NCBI RefSeq assembly: GCF_040438925.1
Contig: NZ_CP159258.1
Span: 5,603,001 to 5,667,000 of the forward strand
Direction: 5' to 3'
DNA: 64,000 nt
From: Pseudomonas sp. MYb327
GTDB lineage: Bacteria > Pseudomonadota > Gammaproteobacteria > Pseudomonadales > Pseudomonadaceae
Positions 33,799-44,830 of this stretch are shown in pieces. The translations under genes and the position numbers were made by a program. Position 1 is the first letter of the stretch. Each line of letters begins with the position of its first letter. The notes beneath the pieces were generated by a model. It made no database searches and was not told where the DNA came from. It saw only the letters and a program-made list of their open reading frames with translations.

Positions 33799-34623
33799 TC
33801 AGTCGATAAACAGGTCGGGCATCAGCTTGTCGCTGCTGTCGGGCTCGAAACGGTAATGATGGAACTCGGTCACGCCGTTCTCCCGCAAAACCTCCTCATC
33901 AATCAACAACCGCCCGGTCAGGCTGCGATTCGCGCTGCTAAGGATGATATGCGCCGCATCGGCCATGATCGCCGGCGTTCGCGCATGTTTGAACGACTCC
34001 CGCGACCCCAGCTGAAACTCGATCGCCGCCGTGGCAATCATCGTCTGCGGCCACAGTGAATTGACGCTGATCCCGTAGTTCTTGAATTCCTCGCTCATGC
34101 CCAACGTGAGCATGCTCATGCCGTATTTGGTCACGGTGTACGGGCTGTATTGGGCGAACCATTTGGTGGCGAGATTCAGCGGCGGCGAGAGGTTGAGGAT
34201 GTGTCCGTTGGACTTCTTCAGGTAGGGCAACGCGGCCTGACTGCACAGCAGTACGGCGCGGGTGTTGATCTGGTGCATGAGGTCGAAGCGCTTGAGTTCG
34301 ACGTGTTGCACCCCGGTCAACTTGATCGCCCCGGCGTTGTTGATCAGCGCATCGATGCCGCCGAAGTGTTCGTTGGCCTGGGCCAAAGCCTGATGCACGG
34401 CGTCTTCATCGCGCACATCCACTTGCAGGGCCAGCGCCTTGCCACCGGCGGCCTCGACTTCCTGGGCCACGCTGAAAATCGTGCCGGGTAGCTTGGGATG
34501 CGGCGAGGCGCTTTTCGCCGCGATCACAATATTGGCCCCGTCCCGCGCAGCCCGTAGCGCGATCTCACGACCAATCCCGCGACTGGCGCCGGTAATGAAC
34601 AGGGTTTTGCCTTGCAATGACAT
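33799..34623 (-). CDS. SDR-family NAD(P)-dependent oxidoreductase
   Basis: A 274-residue short-chain dehydrogenase. The cofactor motif TGASRGIG is near residues 11-18. NNAG is present. The active-site region reads YSPYTVTKYGMSML, keeping the Tyr-x3-Lys pair. The segment AAKSASPHPKLPGTIFSVAQEVEAAGG resembles HSDL2-type hydroxysteroid dehydrogenase-like proteins. The start at 34623 (MSLQGKTLFITGAS) has AGGAG 8 bases upstream; a 19-residue extension to 34680 is unsupported. It sits between gbcB and ltaA, with no evident biochemical role in betaine catabolism. Substrate unknown. Confidence 0.9.
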   Translation of the reverse strand: MSLQGKTLFITGASRGIGREIALRAARDGANIVIAAKSASPHPKLPGTIFSVAQEVEAAGGKALALQVDVRDEDAVHQALAQANEHFGGIDALINNAGAIKLTGVQHVELKRFDLMHQINTRAVLLCSQAALPYLKKSNGHILNLSPPLNLATKWFAQYSPYTVTKYGMSMLTLGMSEEFKNYGISVNSLWPQTMIATAAIEFQLGSRESFKHARTPAIMADAAHIILSSANRSLTGRLLIDEEVLRENGVTEFHHYRFEPDSSDKLMPDLFID

Positions 34624-34695
34624 GCGTACGCTCCTGCTTATTGTTTTGTGAGCGGAGGCTCGACAAACAATGTAGACCAAGAGCGCACATCGCCT

Positions 34696-34776
34696 CTGTA
34701 GGAGCCGGCTTGCTGGCGATCCGGACGACGCGGTGCCTGGTCGTCCGCCATCGCTGGCAAGCCAGCTCCTACAGGG
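34696..34776. repeat. REPIN between ltaA and the SDR gene
   Basis: Arms TGTAGGAGCCGGCTTGCTGGCGAT and ATCGCTGGCAAGCCAGCTCC, with a loop containing CCGGACGACGCGGTGCCTGG. Confidence 0.9.
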
Positions 34777-34794
34777 ATTGCGTAAGTTTGATTA

Positions 34795-35835
34795 TTACGC
34801 GGACATCACTTCACGAATGTCTTTGGCCAATTCCCGAACGCGTTCTTCTTCGGTGTCCCACGAACACATGAAGCGTGCGCCGCCGTTGCCGATGAAGGTG
34901 TAGAAGCGCCAGCCCTTGGCGGTCAGCGCGGCAATAGCCGGTTCCGACAGTTGCAGGAACACGCCGTTGGCCTGCACCGGGAACATCAGCTCCACGCCCG
35001 GAATATCGCTCACCAATTCGGCCAGCAATTGCGCGCAGCGGTTGGCGTGATGGGCGTATTTAAGCCAGGCGCCGTTTTCCAGGATCCCGACCCAAGGCGC
35101 GGAGAGGAAGCGCATCTTGGAGGCCAGTTGCCCGGCCTGTTTGCAGCGATAGTCAAAGTCTTCGGCCAGTTTGTGGTTGAAGAACAGAATCGCCTCGCCC
35201 ACGGCCATGCCGTTTTTCGTGCCACCGAAGCACAACACGTCGACGCCGGCCTTCCAGGTCAGGTCCGCCGGGGTGCAGCCGAGGAACGCGCAGGCGTTGG
35301 AGAAGCGCGCGCCGTCCATGTGCAGGTTCAGGCCCAGTTCCTTGCAGGTGGCGCTGATGGCGCGGATTTCGTCCGGGGTGTAGACGCTGCCGACTTCAGT
35401 GGCTTGTGTCAGGGTCACGACGCGGGGTTTCGGGTAATGGATGTCCTGGCGCTTGAGGGCCACTTCGCGGATCGAGTCCGGGGTCAGCTTGCCGTTTTCG
35501 GTGCGGGCGATCAGCAGCTTGGAGCCGTTGGAGAAAAATTCCGGGGCGCCGCATTCGTCGGTTTCGACGTGGGCGGTTTCCGAGCAGATCACGCTGTGGT
35601 AACTCTGGCACAGCGACGACAGGGCCAGCGAGTTGGCGGCAGTGCCGTTGAAGGCGAAAAACACTTCGCAGTCGGTTTCGAACAGTTTGCGGAAATCGTC
35701 GGACGCGCGGGCGGTCCATTCGTCGTCGCCGTAAGCGCGCTGGTGGCCATGGTTGGCCTGCTCCATGGCAGCCCAGGCTTCAGGGCAAATGCCGGAGTAG
35801 TTGTCGCTGGCGAATTGTTGGCTCTTGTCGGTCAT
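34795..35835 (-). CDS. ltaA: Low-specificity L-threonine aldolase
   Basis: A 346-residue PLP enzyme that cleaves threonine or allo-threonine to glycine and acetaldehyde; related members also act on phenylserine. The PLP-binding lysine is Lys207 in CFGGTKNGMAVGEA, and HMDGARFSNA at 172-181 supplies the ring-stacking and phosphate residues. Glycine links it to the adjacent glyA-sox pathway. It holds the same place in the glycine betaine locus of other pseudomonads. A REPIN separates it from the SDR gene, and it is divergent from the TraX-like gene. Confidence 0.95.
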   Translation of the reverse strand: MTDKSQQFASDNYSGICPEAWAAMEQANHGHQRAYGDDEWTARASDDFRKLFETDCEVFFAFNGTAANSLALSSLCQSYHSVICSETAHVETDECGAPEFFSNGSKLLIARTENGKLTPDSIREVALKRQDIHYPKPRVVTLTQATEVGSVYTPDEIRAISATCKELGLNLHMDGARFSNACAFLGCTPADLTWKAGVDVLCFGGTKNGMAVGEAILFFNHKLAEDFDYRCKQAGQLASKMRFLSAPWVGILENGAWLKYAHHANRCAQLLAELVSDIPGVELMFPVQANGVFLQLSEPAIAALTAKGWRFYTFIGNGGARFMCSWDTEEERVRELAKDIREVMSA

Positions 35836-35966
35836 GGCCTGCTTCCGTGGTCGAGGCGCTTATGGTGAAGCGTCTCGTGGTCAATGAGGGTGCGCACTTT
35901 ACCGAAGATCGTCCGGGGAGCACACGGGATGTCACTGTCAGAAAAATACAAGGATGCCGGGCAATT

Positions 35967-36695
35967 ATGCACATGACTATGCCCTTAAAGCAGCGCGACG
36001 GTGCACTGGATCTGCTCAAGTGGCTGGCGCTGCTGAGCATGGTGCTCGATCACCTGCGATATGTCGGTTATTCCGTCGATTTGTTGTATGTGCCGGGGCG
36101 TTTGGCGTTTCCGTGGTTTTGCCTGGCGATGGCTGCGAACCTGGCGCGCACATCGACGGTGACGACGGGCGGGCAGTGGCGTTATTTGGGGTGGTTGCTG
36201 TTGTTTAGCGCGGTGAGTGAAATTCCTTACCGGATGTTCATTCCTGAGCACGATACGCTGAACGTGTTGCCCACCCTGGTCCTTGGCTTGTTGGTGGCGC
36301 GTGGCTGGCAGCAGCCGACGCTGCAATCGCGGTTGCTGGCGGCGCTCGCCTTGCTGCTGGCGGCGCTTTTCACACAAAAAGTGATGTTCGGTTTCTTCGG
36401 GGTGTTGTTGCCGTTGGCGATGTTTTTGGTTATCCGGCGACCGTGGTATATCGCGCTTTTGCCGGGGCTGGTTTGTCTGGCGTGTAATCAGTGGCAAGTG
36501 TTGTATTACGCCGCACGGCTGGGCAATCACGCCGCCATTCCGGCCATCGTCACTTGCCTGATTGCACCATGGATGGGGATGTTCTTGTTGCGACACCTCC
36601 ATGACGTAAAACCACCTCCGATGCGCCGCTGGGCGTATGCGCTGTACCCCGCGCATTTTTTGGTGTTGCTCGCGGTACGACAGGCTATCGCGTAG
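35967..36695 (+). CDS. TraX-family membrane protein
   Basis: A 242-residue protein with about seven to eight hydrophobic segments. The start KQRDGALDLLKWLALLSMVLDHLRY is typical of TraX (conjugal F-pilin acetylase) proteins, which are found widely on chromosomes without any conjugation genes. A further charged segment RPWYIALLPG and PPPMRRWAYALYPAHFL near the C-terminus fit an acyltransferase-3-like membrane fold. Several ATGs (35967, 35973, 35979) are close together; I take the first because of the GGGC stretch 6 bases upstream, with low certainty. No pilus or transfer genes are present. Chromosomal role unknown. Confidence 0.82.
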   Translation: MHMTMPLKQRDGALDLLKWLALLSMVLDHLRYVGYSVDLLYVPGRLAFPWFCLAMAANLARTSTVTTGGQWRYLGWLLLFSAVSEIPYRMFIPEHDTLNVLPTLVLGLLVARGWQQPTLQSRLLAALALLLAALFTQKVMFGFFGVLLPLAMFLVIRRPWYIALLPGLVCLACNQWQVLYYAARLGNHAAIPAIVTCLIAPWMGMFLLRHLHDVKPPPMRRWAYALYPAHFLVLLAVRQAIA

Positions 36696-36697
36696 CC

Positions 36698-36791
36698 CTG
36701 TAGGCGCTGGCTTGCCAGCGATTGCGATGGGTCAGCCGGTATCAATGCCAGATGTGACGCCCCCATCGCTGGCAAGCCAGCTCCTACAGGG
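36698..36791. repeat. REPIN upstream of glyA
   Basis: Arms TGTAGGCGCTGGCTTGCCAGCGAT and ATCGCTGGCAAGCCAGCTCC, starting 3 bp after the TraX-like stop. The glyA promoter must lie in the 160 bp to its right. Confidence 0.9.
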
Positions 36792-36954
36792 ACCCTGCGT
36801 CCATTTCCCGCCATGTCGTAAACGCACCTTTGCGTGGCGCCCGTAGGCATTTGACGACTCCAAGCCAGTCATACCATCGCTATCAAAGGGCACTGCCGAA
36901 AAGTACGTGCCTCACCGAGACGAATGGCGCACCACCGCCGCTGGGAGAGACGCG

Positions 36955-38208
<1,254 letters not shown>

Positions 38209-38231
38209 GTGCGGTTTTGGAGTAAATGACT

Positions 38232-39482
38232 ATGCAACGCTACTCAGGCTTCGGCCTCTTCAAACACTCTCTCAGCCACCACGAAAACTGGCAGCGCATG
38301 TGGCGCACGCCGACCCCTAAAAAGGTCTACGACGTGGTCATCGTCGGCGGTGGCGGGCATGGTCTCGCCACGGCTTACTACCTGGCCAAGGAACACGGCA
38401 TCACCAACGTGGCGGTGGTCGAGAAAGGCTGGCTGGGCGGCGGTAACACCGCGCGCAACACCACCATCGTTCGCTCCAACTACCTGTGGGACGAGTCGGC
38501 GCACCTGTACGAGCACGCGATGAAATTGTGGGAAGGACTGTCCCAGGACCTGAACTACAACGTCATGTTCTCTCAGCGCGGCGTCTATAACCTGTGCCAC
38601 ACCCTGCAAGACATCCGTGATTCCGAGCGTCGGGTCAGCGCCAACCGCCTCAACGGCGTCGACGGCGAACTGCTCGATGCCAAGCAAGTGGCCGACGAGA
38701 TTCCGTATCTCGACTGCTCGAAAAACACCCGCTACCCGGTGATGGGCGCAACCGTCCAGCGTCGCGGCGGCGTGGCCCGACACGATGCCGTGGCCTGGGG
38801 CTTTGCCCGTGCCGCTGACGCATTGGGCGTGGACCTGATCCAGCAAACCGAAGTGATCGGCTTCCGCAAGGAAAACGGCGTGTGCATCGGTGTTGAAACC
38901 AACAAGGGCTTCATCGGTGCCAAGCGAGTGGGTGTCGTCACCGCCGGTAACTCCGGGCACATGGCCAAGCTCGCTGGTTTCCGCTTGCCGATCGAATCCC
39001 ACCCGCTGCAAGCGCTGGTGTCCGAGCCGATCAAACCGATTATCGACAGCGTGATCATGTCCAACGCCGTGCACGGTTACATCAGCCAGTCCGACAAGGG
39101 CGACCTGGTGATCGGCGCCGGTATCGACGGCTACAACGGCTACGGCCAGCGTGGTTCGTACCCGGTGATCGAGCACACCATCCAGGCCATCGTCGAGATG
39201 TTCCCGGTGCTGTCGCGGGTGCGCATGAACCGTCAGTGGGGCGGCATCGTCGACACCACGCCGGATGCCTGCCCGATCATTTCGAAAACCCCGGTACCGA
39301 ACATGTTCTTCAACTGCGGCTGGGGTACCGGTGGCTTCAAGGCAACACCTGGCTCGGGCAACGTGTTTGCCGCGAGCCTGGCCAAGGGTGAAATGCACCC
39401 GCTGGCGGCGCCTTTCTCCATCGACCGCTTCCACAACGGTGCGCTGATCGACGAACACGGCGCTGCTGCCGTCGCCCACTAA
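38232..39482 (+). CDS. soxB: Sarcosine oxidase beta subunit
   Basis: A 416-residue flavoprotein subunit of heterotetrameric sarcosine oxidase, carrying FAD and part of the covalent FMN site. The FAD motif [22 protein letters not shown] is near residue 37. [16 protein letters not shown] near the C-terminus is the usual flavin-contacting loop of the DAO family. The ATG at 38232 is chosen because GGAG lies 9 bases upstream; the ATG at 38226 is only 3 bases from it. It is 23 bp after glyA. It oxidises sarcosine to glycine, passing the methyl to THF or releasing formaldehyde. Confidence 0.97.
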   Translation: MQRYSGFGLFKHSLSHHENWQRMWRTPTPKKVYDVVIVGGGGHGLATAYYLAKEHGITNVAVVEKGWLGGGNTARNTTIVRSNYLWDESAHLYEHAMKLWEGLSQDLNYNVMFSQRGVYNLCHTLQDIRDSERRVSANRLNGVDGELLDAKQVADEIPYLDCSKNTRYPVMGATVQRRGGVARHDAVAWGFARAADALGVDLIQQTEVIGFRKENGVCIGVETNKGFIGAKRVGVVTAGNSGHMAKLAGFRLPIESHPLQALVSEPIKPIIDSVIMSNAVHGYISQSDKGDLVIGAGIDGYNGYGQRGSYPVIEHTIQAIVEMFPVLSRVRMNRQWGGIVDTTPDACPIISKTPVPNMFFNCGWGTGGFKATPGSGNVFAASLAKGEMHPLAAPFSIDRFHNGALIDEHGAAAVAH

Positions 39483-39497
39483 CAGGAGAAATTTCCT

Positions 39498-39827
39498 ATG
39501 TTGCATATCTTCTGTCCTCACTGCGGCGAGTTGCGCTCCGAAGAGGAATTCCACGCATCCGGCCAGGCGCACATCCCGCGTCCACTGGACCCCAACAGCT
39601 GCACCGACGAGGAGTGGGGCGACTACATGTTCTTCCGCGACAATCCTCGCGGTCTGCACCATGAGCTGTGGATTCACGCCGCCGGTTGCCGTCAGTACTT
39701 CAACGCCACCCGCGACACCGTGACCTACGAGATTCTCGAAACCTACAAGATCGGCACCAAGCCACAATTCACCGACAAGACCGATAGCCCGAAAGCGGCC
39801 ACCACGGCTCTGGGAGAGAAGGTATGA
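39498..39827 (+). CDS. soxD: Sarcosine oxidase delta subunit
   Basis: A 109-residue small subunit with a zinc site. CPHCGELRSEEEF gives Cys6 and Cys9, and HAAGCRQYF gives a His and Cys further on, matching the zinc ligands of characterised enzymes. It is 15 bp after soxB, and the soxA start overlaps its stop by four bases (ATGA). Confidence 0.96.
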   Translation: MLHIFCPHCGELRSEEEFHASGQAHIPRPLDPNSCTDEEWGDYMFFRDNPRGLHHELWIHAAGCRQYFNATRDTVTYEILETYKIGTKPQFTDKTDSPKAATTALGEKV

Positions 39828-42800
39828 GCCAGATCAATCGCCTGTCCAACGGCGGACGGATCGACCGCAACAAAGTGTTGAGCTTCACCTTCAACGGCCA
39901 GAGCTACAAAGGCTTTGAAGGTGACTCCCTGGCCGCTGCACTGCTGGCCAACGGCGTCGACATCATCGGTCGCAGCTTCAAGTATTCCCGCCCGCGCGGC
40001 ATCTTCGCCGCCGGTGCCGAAGAGCCGAACGCGGTGCTGCAAATCGGCGCCACCGAAGCCACGCAAATCCCGAACGTACGCGCCACGCAACAAGCGCTGT
40101 ATCAAGGTCTGGTCGCCACCAGCACCAACGGTTGGCCGAGCGTTAACAACGACATGATGGGGATTCTCGGCAAGGTCGGCGGCAAGCTGATGCCACCGGG
40201 TTTCTACTACAAAACCTTCATGTACCCGCAATCGTTCTGGATGACTTACGAGAAGTACATCCGCAAGGCTGCCGGTCTGGGCCGCTCGCCAACCGAGAAC
40301 GATCCCGACACCTACGACTACATGAACCAGCACTGCGACGTGCTGATCGTCGGCGCCGGCCCTGCGGGCCTGGCCGCTGCACTGGCCGCTGCGCGCAGCG
40401 GTGCCCGTGTGATCCTCGCGGACGAACAGGAAGAGTTTGGCGGCAGCTTGCTCGACTCCCGCGAAAGCCTCGACGGCAAGCCTGCCGTGGAATGGGTCGC
40501 CAGCGTCATCGCCGAACTGAAAAACACCCCGGACGTGCTGCTGTTGCCTCGGGCCACGGTCAACGGTTACCACGACCACAACTTCCTGACCATTCACGAG
40601 CGTCTCACCGATCACCTCGGCGACCGCGCACCGATTGGCCAGGTGCGTCAGCGCATCCATCGGGTTCGCGCCAAGCGTGTCGTACTTGCGACCGGTGCTC
40701 ACGAGCGTCCGCTGGTCTACGGCAACAACGACGTGCCGGGCAACATGCTCGCTGGCGCTGTCTCCACTTACGTGCGCCGTTACGGCGTGGCGCCGGGCAA
40801 GAAACTGGTGCTGTCGACCAACAACGACCACGCCTACCGCGTGGCGCTGGATTGGCTCGACGCCAGCCTGCAAGTCGTCGCCATCGCCGACGCCCGCAGC
40901 AACCCGCGTGGTGCGCTGGTGGAAGAAGCACGCGCCAAAGGCATCCGTATCCTCACCGGCAGCGCCGTGATCGAGGCCCGTGGCAGCAAGCACGTGACCG
41001 CTGCCCGCGTGGCCGCGATCGATGTCAAAGGACACAAAGTCACCAGCCCGGGCGAATGGCTCGAATGCGACTTGGTCGCCAGTTCCGGCGGTTACAGCCC
41101 GGTGGTTCACCTGGCTTCGCACTTGGGCGGCAAGCCGGTCTGGCGTGAAGACATCCTCGGTTTCGTACCGGGCGAAGCACCGCAAAAACGCGTGTGCGTG
41201 GGTGGCATCAACGGCGTCTACGGCCTCGGCGATTCCCTGGCCGATGGCTTTGAAGGCGGCGTGCGCGCGGCCAGCGAAGCCGGTTTCGGTCCGGTCGAAG
41301 CGACTCTGCCGAAAGCCCTGGCGCGTCTGGAAGAGCCGACGCTGGCATTGTTTCAAGTGCCCTACGAAAAAGTCACCGCGCGTGCCCCGAAGCAATTCGT
41401 CGATCTGCAAAACGACGTCACCGCAGCCGGCATCGAGCTGGCGACCCGCGAGGGTTTCGAGTCGGTCGAGCACGTCAAGCGCTACACCGCACTGGGCTTT
41501 GGCACCGATCAGGGCAAGCTCGGTAACGTCAACGGCCTGGCCATTGCCGCCCGTTCGCTGAACGTGACCATCCCGCAAATGGGCACCACCATGTTCCGCC
41601 CGAACTACACGCCGGTGACTTTCGGCGCCGTGGCCGGTCGTCACTGTGGGCACATTTTCGAGCCGGTGCGTTTCACTGCGCTGCATCACTGGCACCTGAA
41701 AAATGGCGCCGAGTTTGAAGACGTCGGTCAGTGGAAGCGTCCCTGGTACTTCCCGAAATCCGGCGAAGACATGCACACCGCGGTCAAACGCGAATGCAAA
41801 GCCGTGCGCGACAGCGTCGGCCTGCTGGACGCTTCGACCCTGGGCAAGATCGACATCCAGGGCCCGGATGCGCGTGAGTTCCTCAACCGCATCTACACCA
41901 ACGCCTGGACCAAGCTCGACGTGGGCAAGGCGCGTTACGGCCTGATGTGCAAAGAAGACGGCATGGTGTTCGACGACGGCGTAACCGCTTGCCTGGCCGA
42001 CAACCATTTCGTCATGACCACCACCACCGGCGGCGCTGCACGCGTGCTGCAATGGCTGGAAATCTACCAGCAGACCGAATGGCCAGACCTGAAGGTGTAC
42101 TTCACGTCCGTGACGGATCACTGGGCGACCATGACCCTGTCCGGGCCGAACAGCCGCAAGCTGCTCAGCGAGGTCACCGACATCGATTTGAGCAACGAAG
42201 CCTTCCCGTTCATGACCTGGAAAGAAGGTCTGGTCGGTGGCGTGCCGGCGCGGGTGTTCCGGATTTCGTTTACCGGTGAACTGTCGTACGAAGTCAACGT
42301 GCAAGCCGACTACGCCATGGGCGTGCTGGAAAAAATCGTCGACGCCGGCAAGAAATACAACCTGACGCCGTACGGCACGGAAACCATGCACGTACTGCGG
42401 GCCGAGAAGGGCTTCATCATCGTCGGCCAGGACACCGACGGCTCGATGACCCCGGACGACCTGAACATGGGGTGGTGCGTTGGTCGCACTAAACCGTTCT
42501 CGTGGATCGGCCAGCGCGGCATGAACCGTGAAGACTGCGTGCGTGATCAGCGTAAGCAACTGGTCGGCCTGAAGCCGATCGATCCGAACAAATGGCTGCC
42601 GGAAGGTGCGCAACTGGTGTTCAACACCAAGCAGGCCATCCCGATGACCATGGTCGGCCACGTGACCTCCAGCTACGCGCACAACTCCCTCGGCTATTCG
42701 TTTGCCATGGGCGTGGTCAAGGGCGGCCTGAATCGCATGGGCGAGCGTGTGTTTGCGCCACTGGCGGACGGCAGCGTGATCGAGGCTGAAATCGTTTCTT

Positions 42801-42841
42801 CGGTGTTCTTCGATCCGAAAGGCGAACGGCAGAACGTGTGA
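39824..42841 (+). CDS. soxA: Sarcosine oxidase alpha subunit
   Basis: A 1005-residue subunit. An N-terminal 2Fe-2S-like domain without cluster ligands (residues about 20-110) is followed by an NAD+-binding flavoprotein-like region (VLIVGAGPAGLAAALAAARSG near 170-190). A C-terminal aminomethyltransferase/folate-binding domain from about 620 onward (GKIDIQGPDAREFLNRI, FRISFTGELSYEVNV) transfers the methyl group to THF. Length is as expected. An open frame of 979 codons on the opposite strand is a coding shadow. Confidence 0.97.
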   Translation: MSQINRLSNGGRIDRNKVLSFTFNGQSYKGFEGDSLAAALLANGVDIIGRSFKYSRPRGIFAAGAEEPNAVLQIGATEATQIPNVRATQQALYQGLVATSTNGWPSVNNDMMGILGKVGGKLMPPGFYYKTFMYPQSFWMTYEKYIRKAAGLGRSPTENDPDTYDYMNQHCDVLIVGAGPAGLAAALAAARSGARVILADEQEEFGGSLLDSRESLDGKPAVEWVASVIAELKNTPDVLLLPRATVNGYHDHNFLTIHERLTDHLGDRAPIGQVRQRIHRVRAKRVVLATGAHERPLVYGNNDVPGNMLAGAVSTYVRRYGVAPGKKLVLSTNNDHAYRVALDWLDASLQVVAIADARSNPRGALVEEARAKGIRILTGSAVIEARGSKHVTAARVAAIDVKGHKVTSPGEWLECDLVASSGGYSPVVHLASHLGGKPVWREDILGFVPGEAPQKRVCVGGINGVYGLGDSLADGFEGGVRAASEAGFGPVEATLPKALARLEEPTLALFQVPYEKVTARAPKQFVDLQNDVTAAGIELATREGFESVEHVKRYTALGFGTDQGKLGNVNGLAIAARSLNVTIPQMGTTMFRPNYTPVTFGAVAGRHCGHIFEPVRFTALHHWHLKNGAEFEDVGQWKRPWYFPKSGEDMHTAVKRECKAVRDSVGLLDASTLGKIDIQGPDAREFLNRIYTNAWTKLDVGKARYGLMCKEDGMVFDDGVTACLADNHFVMTTTTGGAARVLQWLEIYQQTEWPDLKVYFTSVTDHWATMTLSGPNSRKLLSEVTDIDLSNEAFPFMTWKEGLVGGVPARVFRISFTGELSYEVNVQADYAMGVLEKIVDAGKKYNLTPYGTETMHVLRAEKGFIIVGQDTDGSMTPDDLNMGWCVGRTKPFSWIGQRGMNREDCVRDQRKQLVGLKPIDPNKWLPEGAQLVFNTKQAIPMTMVGHVTSSYAHNSLGYSFAMGVVKGGLNRMGERVFAPLADGSVIEAEIVSSVFFDPKGERQNV

Positions 42842-42885
42842 TTGCCGGATGTGGCGCGGTGTATCCGATACACCGCGTTGCCTGG

Positions 42886-42955
42886 GATCGCCGGCAAGCC
42901 GGCTCCTACGGGATTGAGGTGAACGCGGTCTGAAGGAGCTGGCTTGCCAGCGATG
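42886..42955. repeat. Outward-facing REP pair between soxA and soxG
   Basis: GGATCGCCGGCAAGCCGGCTCC and AAGGAGCTGGCTTGCCAGCG arms are about 25 bp apart. The only large gap (166 bp) of the soxBDAG operon is made of this element. Confidence 0.87.
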
Positions 42956-43007
42956 GCATCAGATCAGTCACCACAAGCCTCACAACAGAATTCAGGAAAG
43001 GTGCTTT

Positions 43008-43640
43008 ATGACCGCAGCCAATGTTTACCAACAACGCCCAACCACCGGGTCCAAGGCCGAGTCGTCGCTGCATCACGCCGACCTCGCCAGCCTGGTGGGC
43101 AAGGGTCGCAAGAACGCCGGTGTGACCGTGCGTGAAAAGAAACTCCTCGGCCACCTGACCATTCGTGGCGATGGCCACGATGCCGCGTTCGCCGCTGGCG
43201 TGCACAAAGCCCTGGGCATTGAATTGCCGGGCGCGCTGACCGTTATCGTCAAAGGCGAAACCAGCCTGCAATGGATGGGGCCGGACGAATGGCTGCTGAT
43301 CGTGCCGACCGGCGAAGAATTCGCCGCCGAGAAAAAACTGCGTGAAGCGCTGGGCGACCTGCACATCCAGATCGTCAACGTCAGTGGCGGCCAGCAGATT
43401 CTCGAACTGAGCGGCCCGAGCGTGCGCCAGGTGCTGATGAAGTCCACCAGCTACGACGTGCACCCGAACAACTTCCCGGTAGGCAAGGCCGTCGGCACGG
43501 TGTTCGCCAAGTCGCAACTGGTGATCCGCCACACCGCCGAAGACACCTGGGAACTGCTGATCCGTCGCAGCTTCTCGGATTACTGGTGGTTATGGTTGCA
43601 GGATGCTTCTGCCGAGTATGGCCTTAGCGTTCAGGCTTGA
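43008..43640 (+). CDS. soxG: Sarcosine oxidase gamma subunit
   Basis: A 210-residue subunit of heterotetrameric sarcosine oxidase, distantly related to the folate-binding domain of the alpha subunit. Visible features: LQWMGPDEWLLIVP and LELSGPSVRQVLMKSTSYDVHP, which match the GCV_T-like repeats, and a C-terminal YWWLWLQDASAEYG. The start has AAAGG 9 bases upstream. It is downstream of soxA across a REP pair. Confidence 0.95.
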   Translation: MTAANVYQQRPTTGSKAESSLHHADLASLVGKGRKNAGVTVREKKLLGHLTIRGDGHDAAFAAGVHKALGIELPGALTVIVKGETSLQWMGPDEWLLIVPTGEEFAAEKKLREALGDLHIQIVNVSGGQQILELSGPSVRQVLMKSTSYDVHPNNFPVGKAVGTVFAKSQLVIRHTAEDTWELLIRRSFSDYWWLWLQDASAEYGLSVQA

Positions 43641-43646
43641 GAATTT

Positions 43647-43727
43647 ATCGCCAGCAAGCCGGCTCCTACAGGGTTGATGTCGATCACTTGAACGGCATGA
43701 TTCTGTAGGAGCCGGCTTGCTGGCGAT
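43647..43727. repeat. Outward-facing REP pair between soxG and purU
   Basis: ATCGCCAGCAAGCCGGCTCC and TGTAGGAGCCGGCTTGCTGGCGAT arms are about 35 bp apart. They separate the sox genes from purU. Confidence 0.9.
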
Positions 43728-43770
43728 CAACCGCACAGCGGTTGTCCATAACAAAAGGAGTCACCGCACT

Positions 43771-44628
43771 ATGAGCCGCGCCCCAGACACATGGATTTTG
43801 ACCGCCGACTGCCCCAGCGTGCTCGGTACCGTGGACGCGGTGACGCGCTTTCTGTTCGAGCAGGGTTGCTACGTCACCGAACACCATTCGTTCGATGACC
43901 GGCTCTCGGGCCGTTTCTTCATTCGAGTGGAATTCCGCCAGCCCGATGGCTTCGATGAGCAGTCGTTTCGCGCAGGCCTGGCCGAACGTGGTGAATCCTT
44001 CGGCATGGTCTTCGAGCTGACGCCGCCGCACTATCGACCGAAAGTGGTGATCATGGTCTCCAAGGCTGATCACTGCCTCAACGACTTGCTCTATCGCCAG
44101 CGCATCGGCCAGTTGTCGATGGATGTCGCCGCCGTGGTCTCAAACCACCCGGACCTCAAGCCGCTGGCAGACTGGCACCAGATTCCGTACTACCACTTCC
44201 CGCTGGACCCGAACGACAAACCGTCGCAAGAGCGTCAGGTGTTGCAGGTGATCGAAGAGTCCGGCGCCGAGCTGGTGATCCTTGCGCGTTACATGCAGGT
44301 CCTGTCGCCGGAACTGTGCCGCAAGCTCGATGGCAAGGCGATCAACATTCATCACTCGTTGCTGCCGGGTTTCAAAGGCGCCAAGCCGTATCACCAGGCC
44401 TACAACAAGGGCGTGAAACTGGTCGGCGCGACGGCGCACTACATCAACAACGACCTGGATGAAGGTCCGATCATTGCCCAGGGCGTCGAGGTGGTGGATC
44501 ACAGTCATTATCCGGAAGACCTGATTGCCAAGGGGCGCGACATTGAAGGCCTGACCTTGGCGCGGGCGGTTGGGTATCACATTGAGCGCCGTGTGTTCCT
44601 TAACGCGAACAGAACAGTCGTTCTCTAG
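43771..44628 (+). CDS. purU: Formyltetrahydrofolate deformylase
   Basis: A 285-residue enzyme that hydrolyses 10-formyl-THF to THF and formate, recycling the folate loaded by sarcosine oxidase. The N-terminal ACT domain (residues about 8-85, ILTADCPSVLGTVDAVTRFL) is followed by a formyltransferase-fold hydrolase with the Asn-His pair in INIHHSLLPGFKGAKPYHQA and GATAHYI. The start at 43771 has AAGGAG 10 bases upstream; the extension into the REP at 43717 is rejected. Confidence 0.96.
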   Translation: MSRAPDTWILTADCPSVLGTVDAVTRFLFEQGCYVTEHHSFDDRLSGRFFIRVEFRQPDGFDEQSFRAGLAERGESFGMVFELTPPHYRPKVVIMVSKADHCLNDLLYRQRIGQLSMDVAAVVSNHPDLKPLADWHQIPYYHFPLDPNDKPSQERQVLQVIEESGAELVILARYMQVLSPELCRKLDGKAINIHHSLLPGFKGAKPYHQAYNKGVKLVGATAHYINNDLDEGPIIAQGVEVVDHSHYPEDLIAKGRDIEGLTLARAVGYHIERRVFLNANRTVVL

Positions 44629-44633
44629 ATCGC

Positions 44634-44727
44634 CATCGCTGGCAAGCCAGCTCCTACAGGGGGTTTGTGTCGTTCACAAATTTTGCGTTCGCCCCGAATC
44701 ACTGTAGGCGCTGGCTTGCCAGCGATG
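44634..44727. repeat. Outward-facing REP pair between purU and fdhA
   Basis: ATCGCTGGCAAGCCAGCTCC and TGTAGGCGCTGGCTTGCCAGCG arms are about 45 bp apart. The left arm begins 6 bp after the purU stop. Confidence 0.9.
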
Positions 44728-44830
44728 AGGCCCTGACAAGCAACACAAGAAACAGCATCTGTACCCGAGCACTTAACGCGCTGCCTGCCTGGGCAACGCA
44801 TTTCCATAAAAACAACAGCGAGGTGAAAGC

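Noticed and set aside
35967..36695. Conjugative element suggested by the TraX-like gene
   Set aside because: No relaxase, type IV secretion or pilus genes nearby. TraX-like proteins are common on chromosomes, and the position in the locus is conserved in relatives.
39743..42682. 979-codon open frame antisense to soxA
   Set aside because: Shadow of a strongly codon-biased GC-rich gene. soxA motifs and operon spacing settle the strand.
43717..43770. Extended N-terminus for purU
   Set aside because: The extra codons come from a REP arm, and the ATG at 43771 has a proper AAGGAG.
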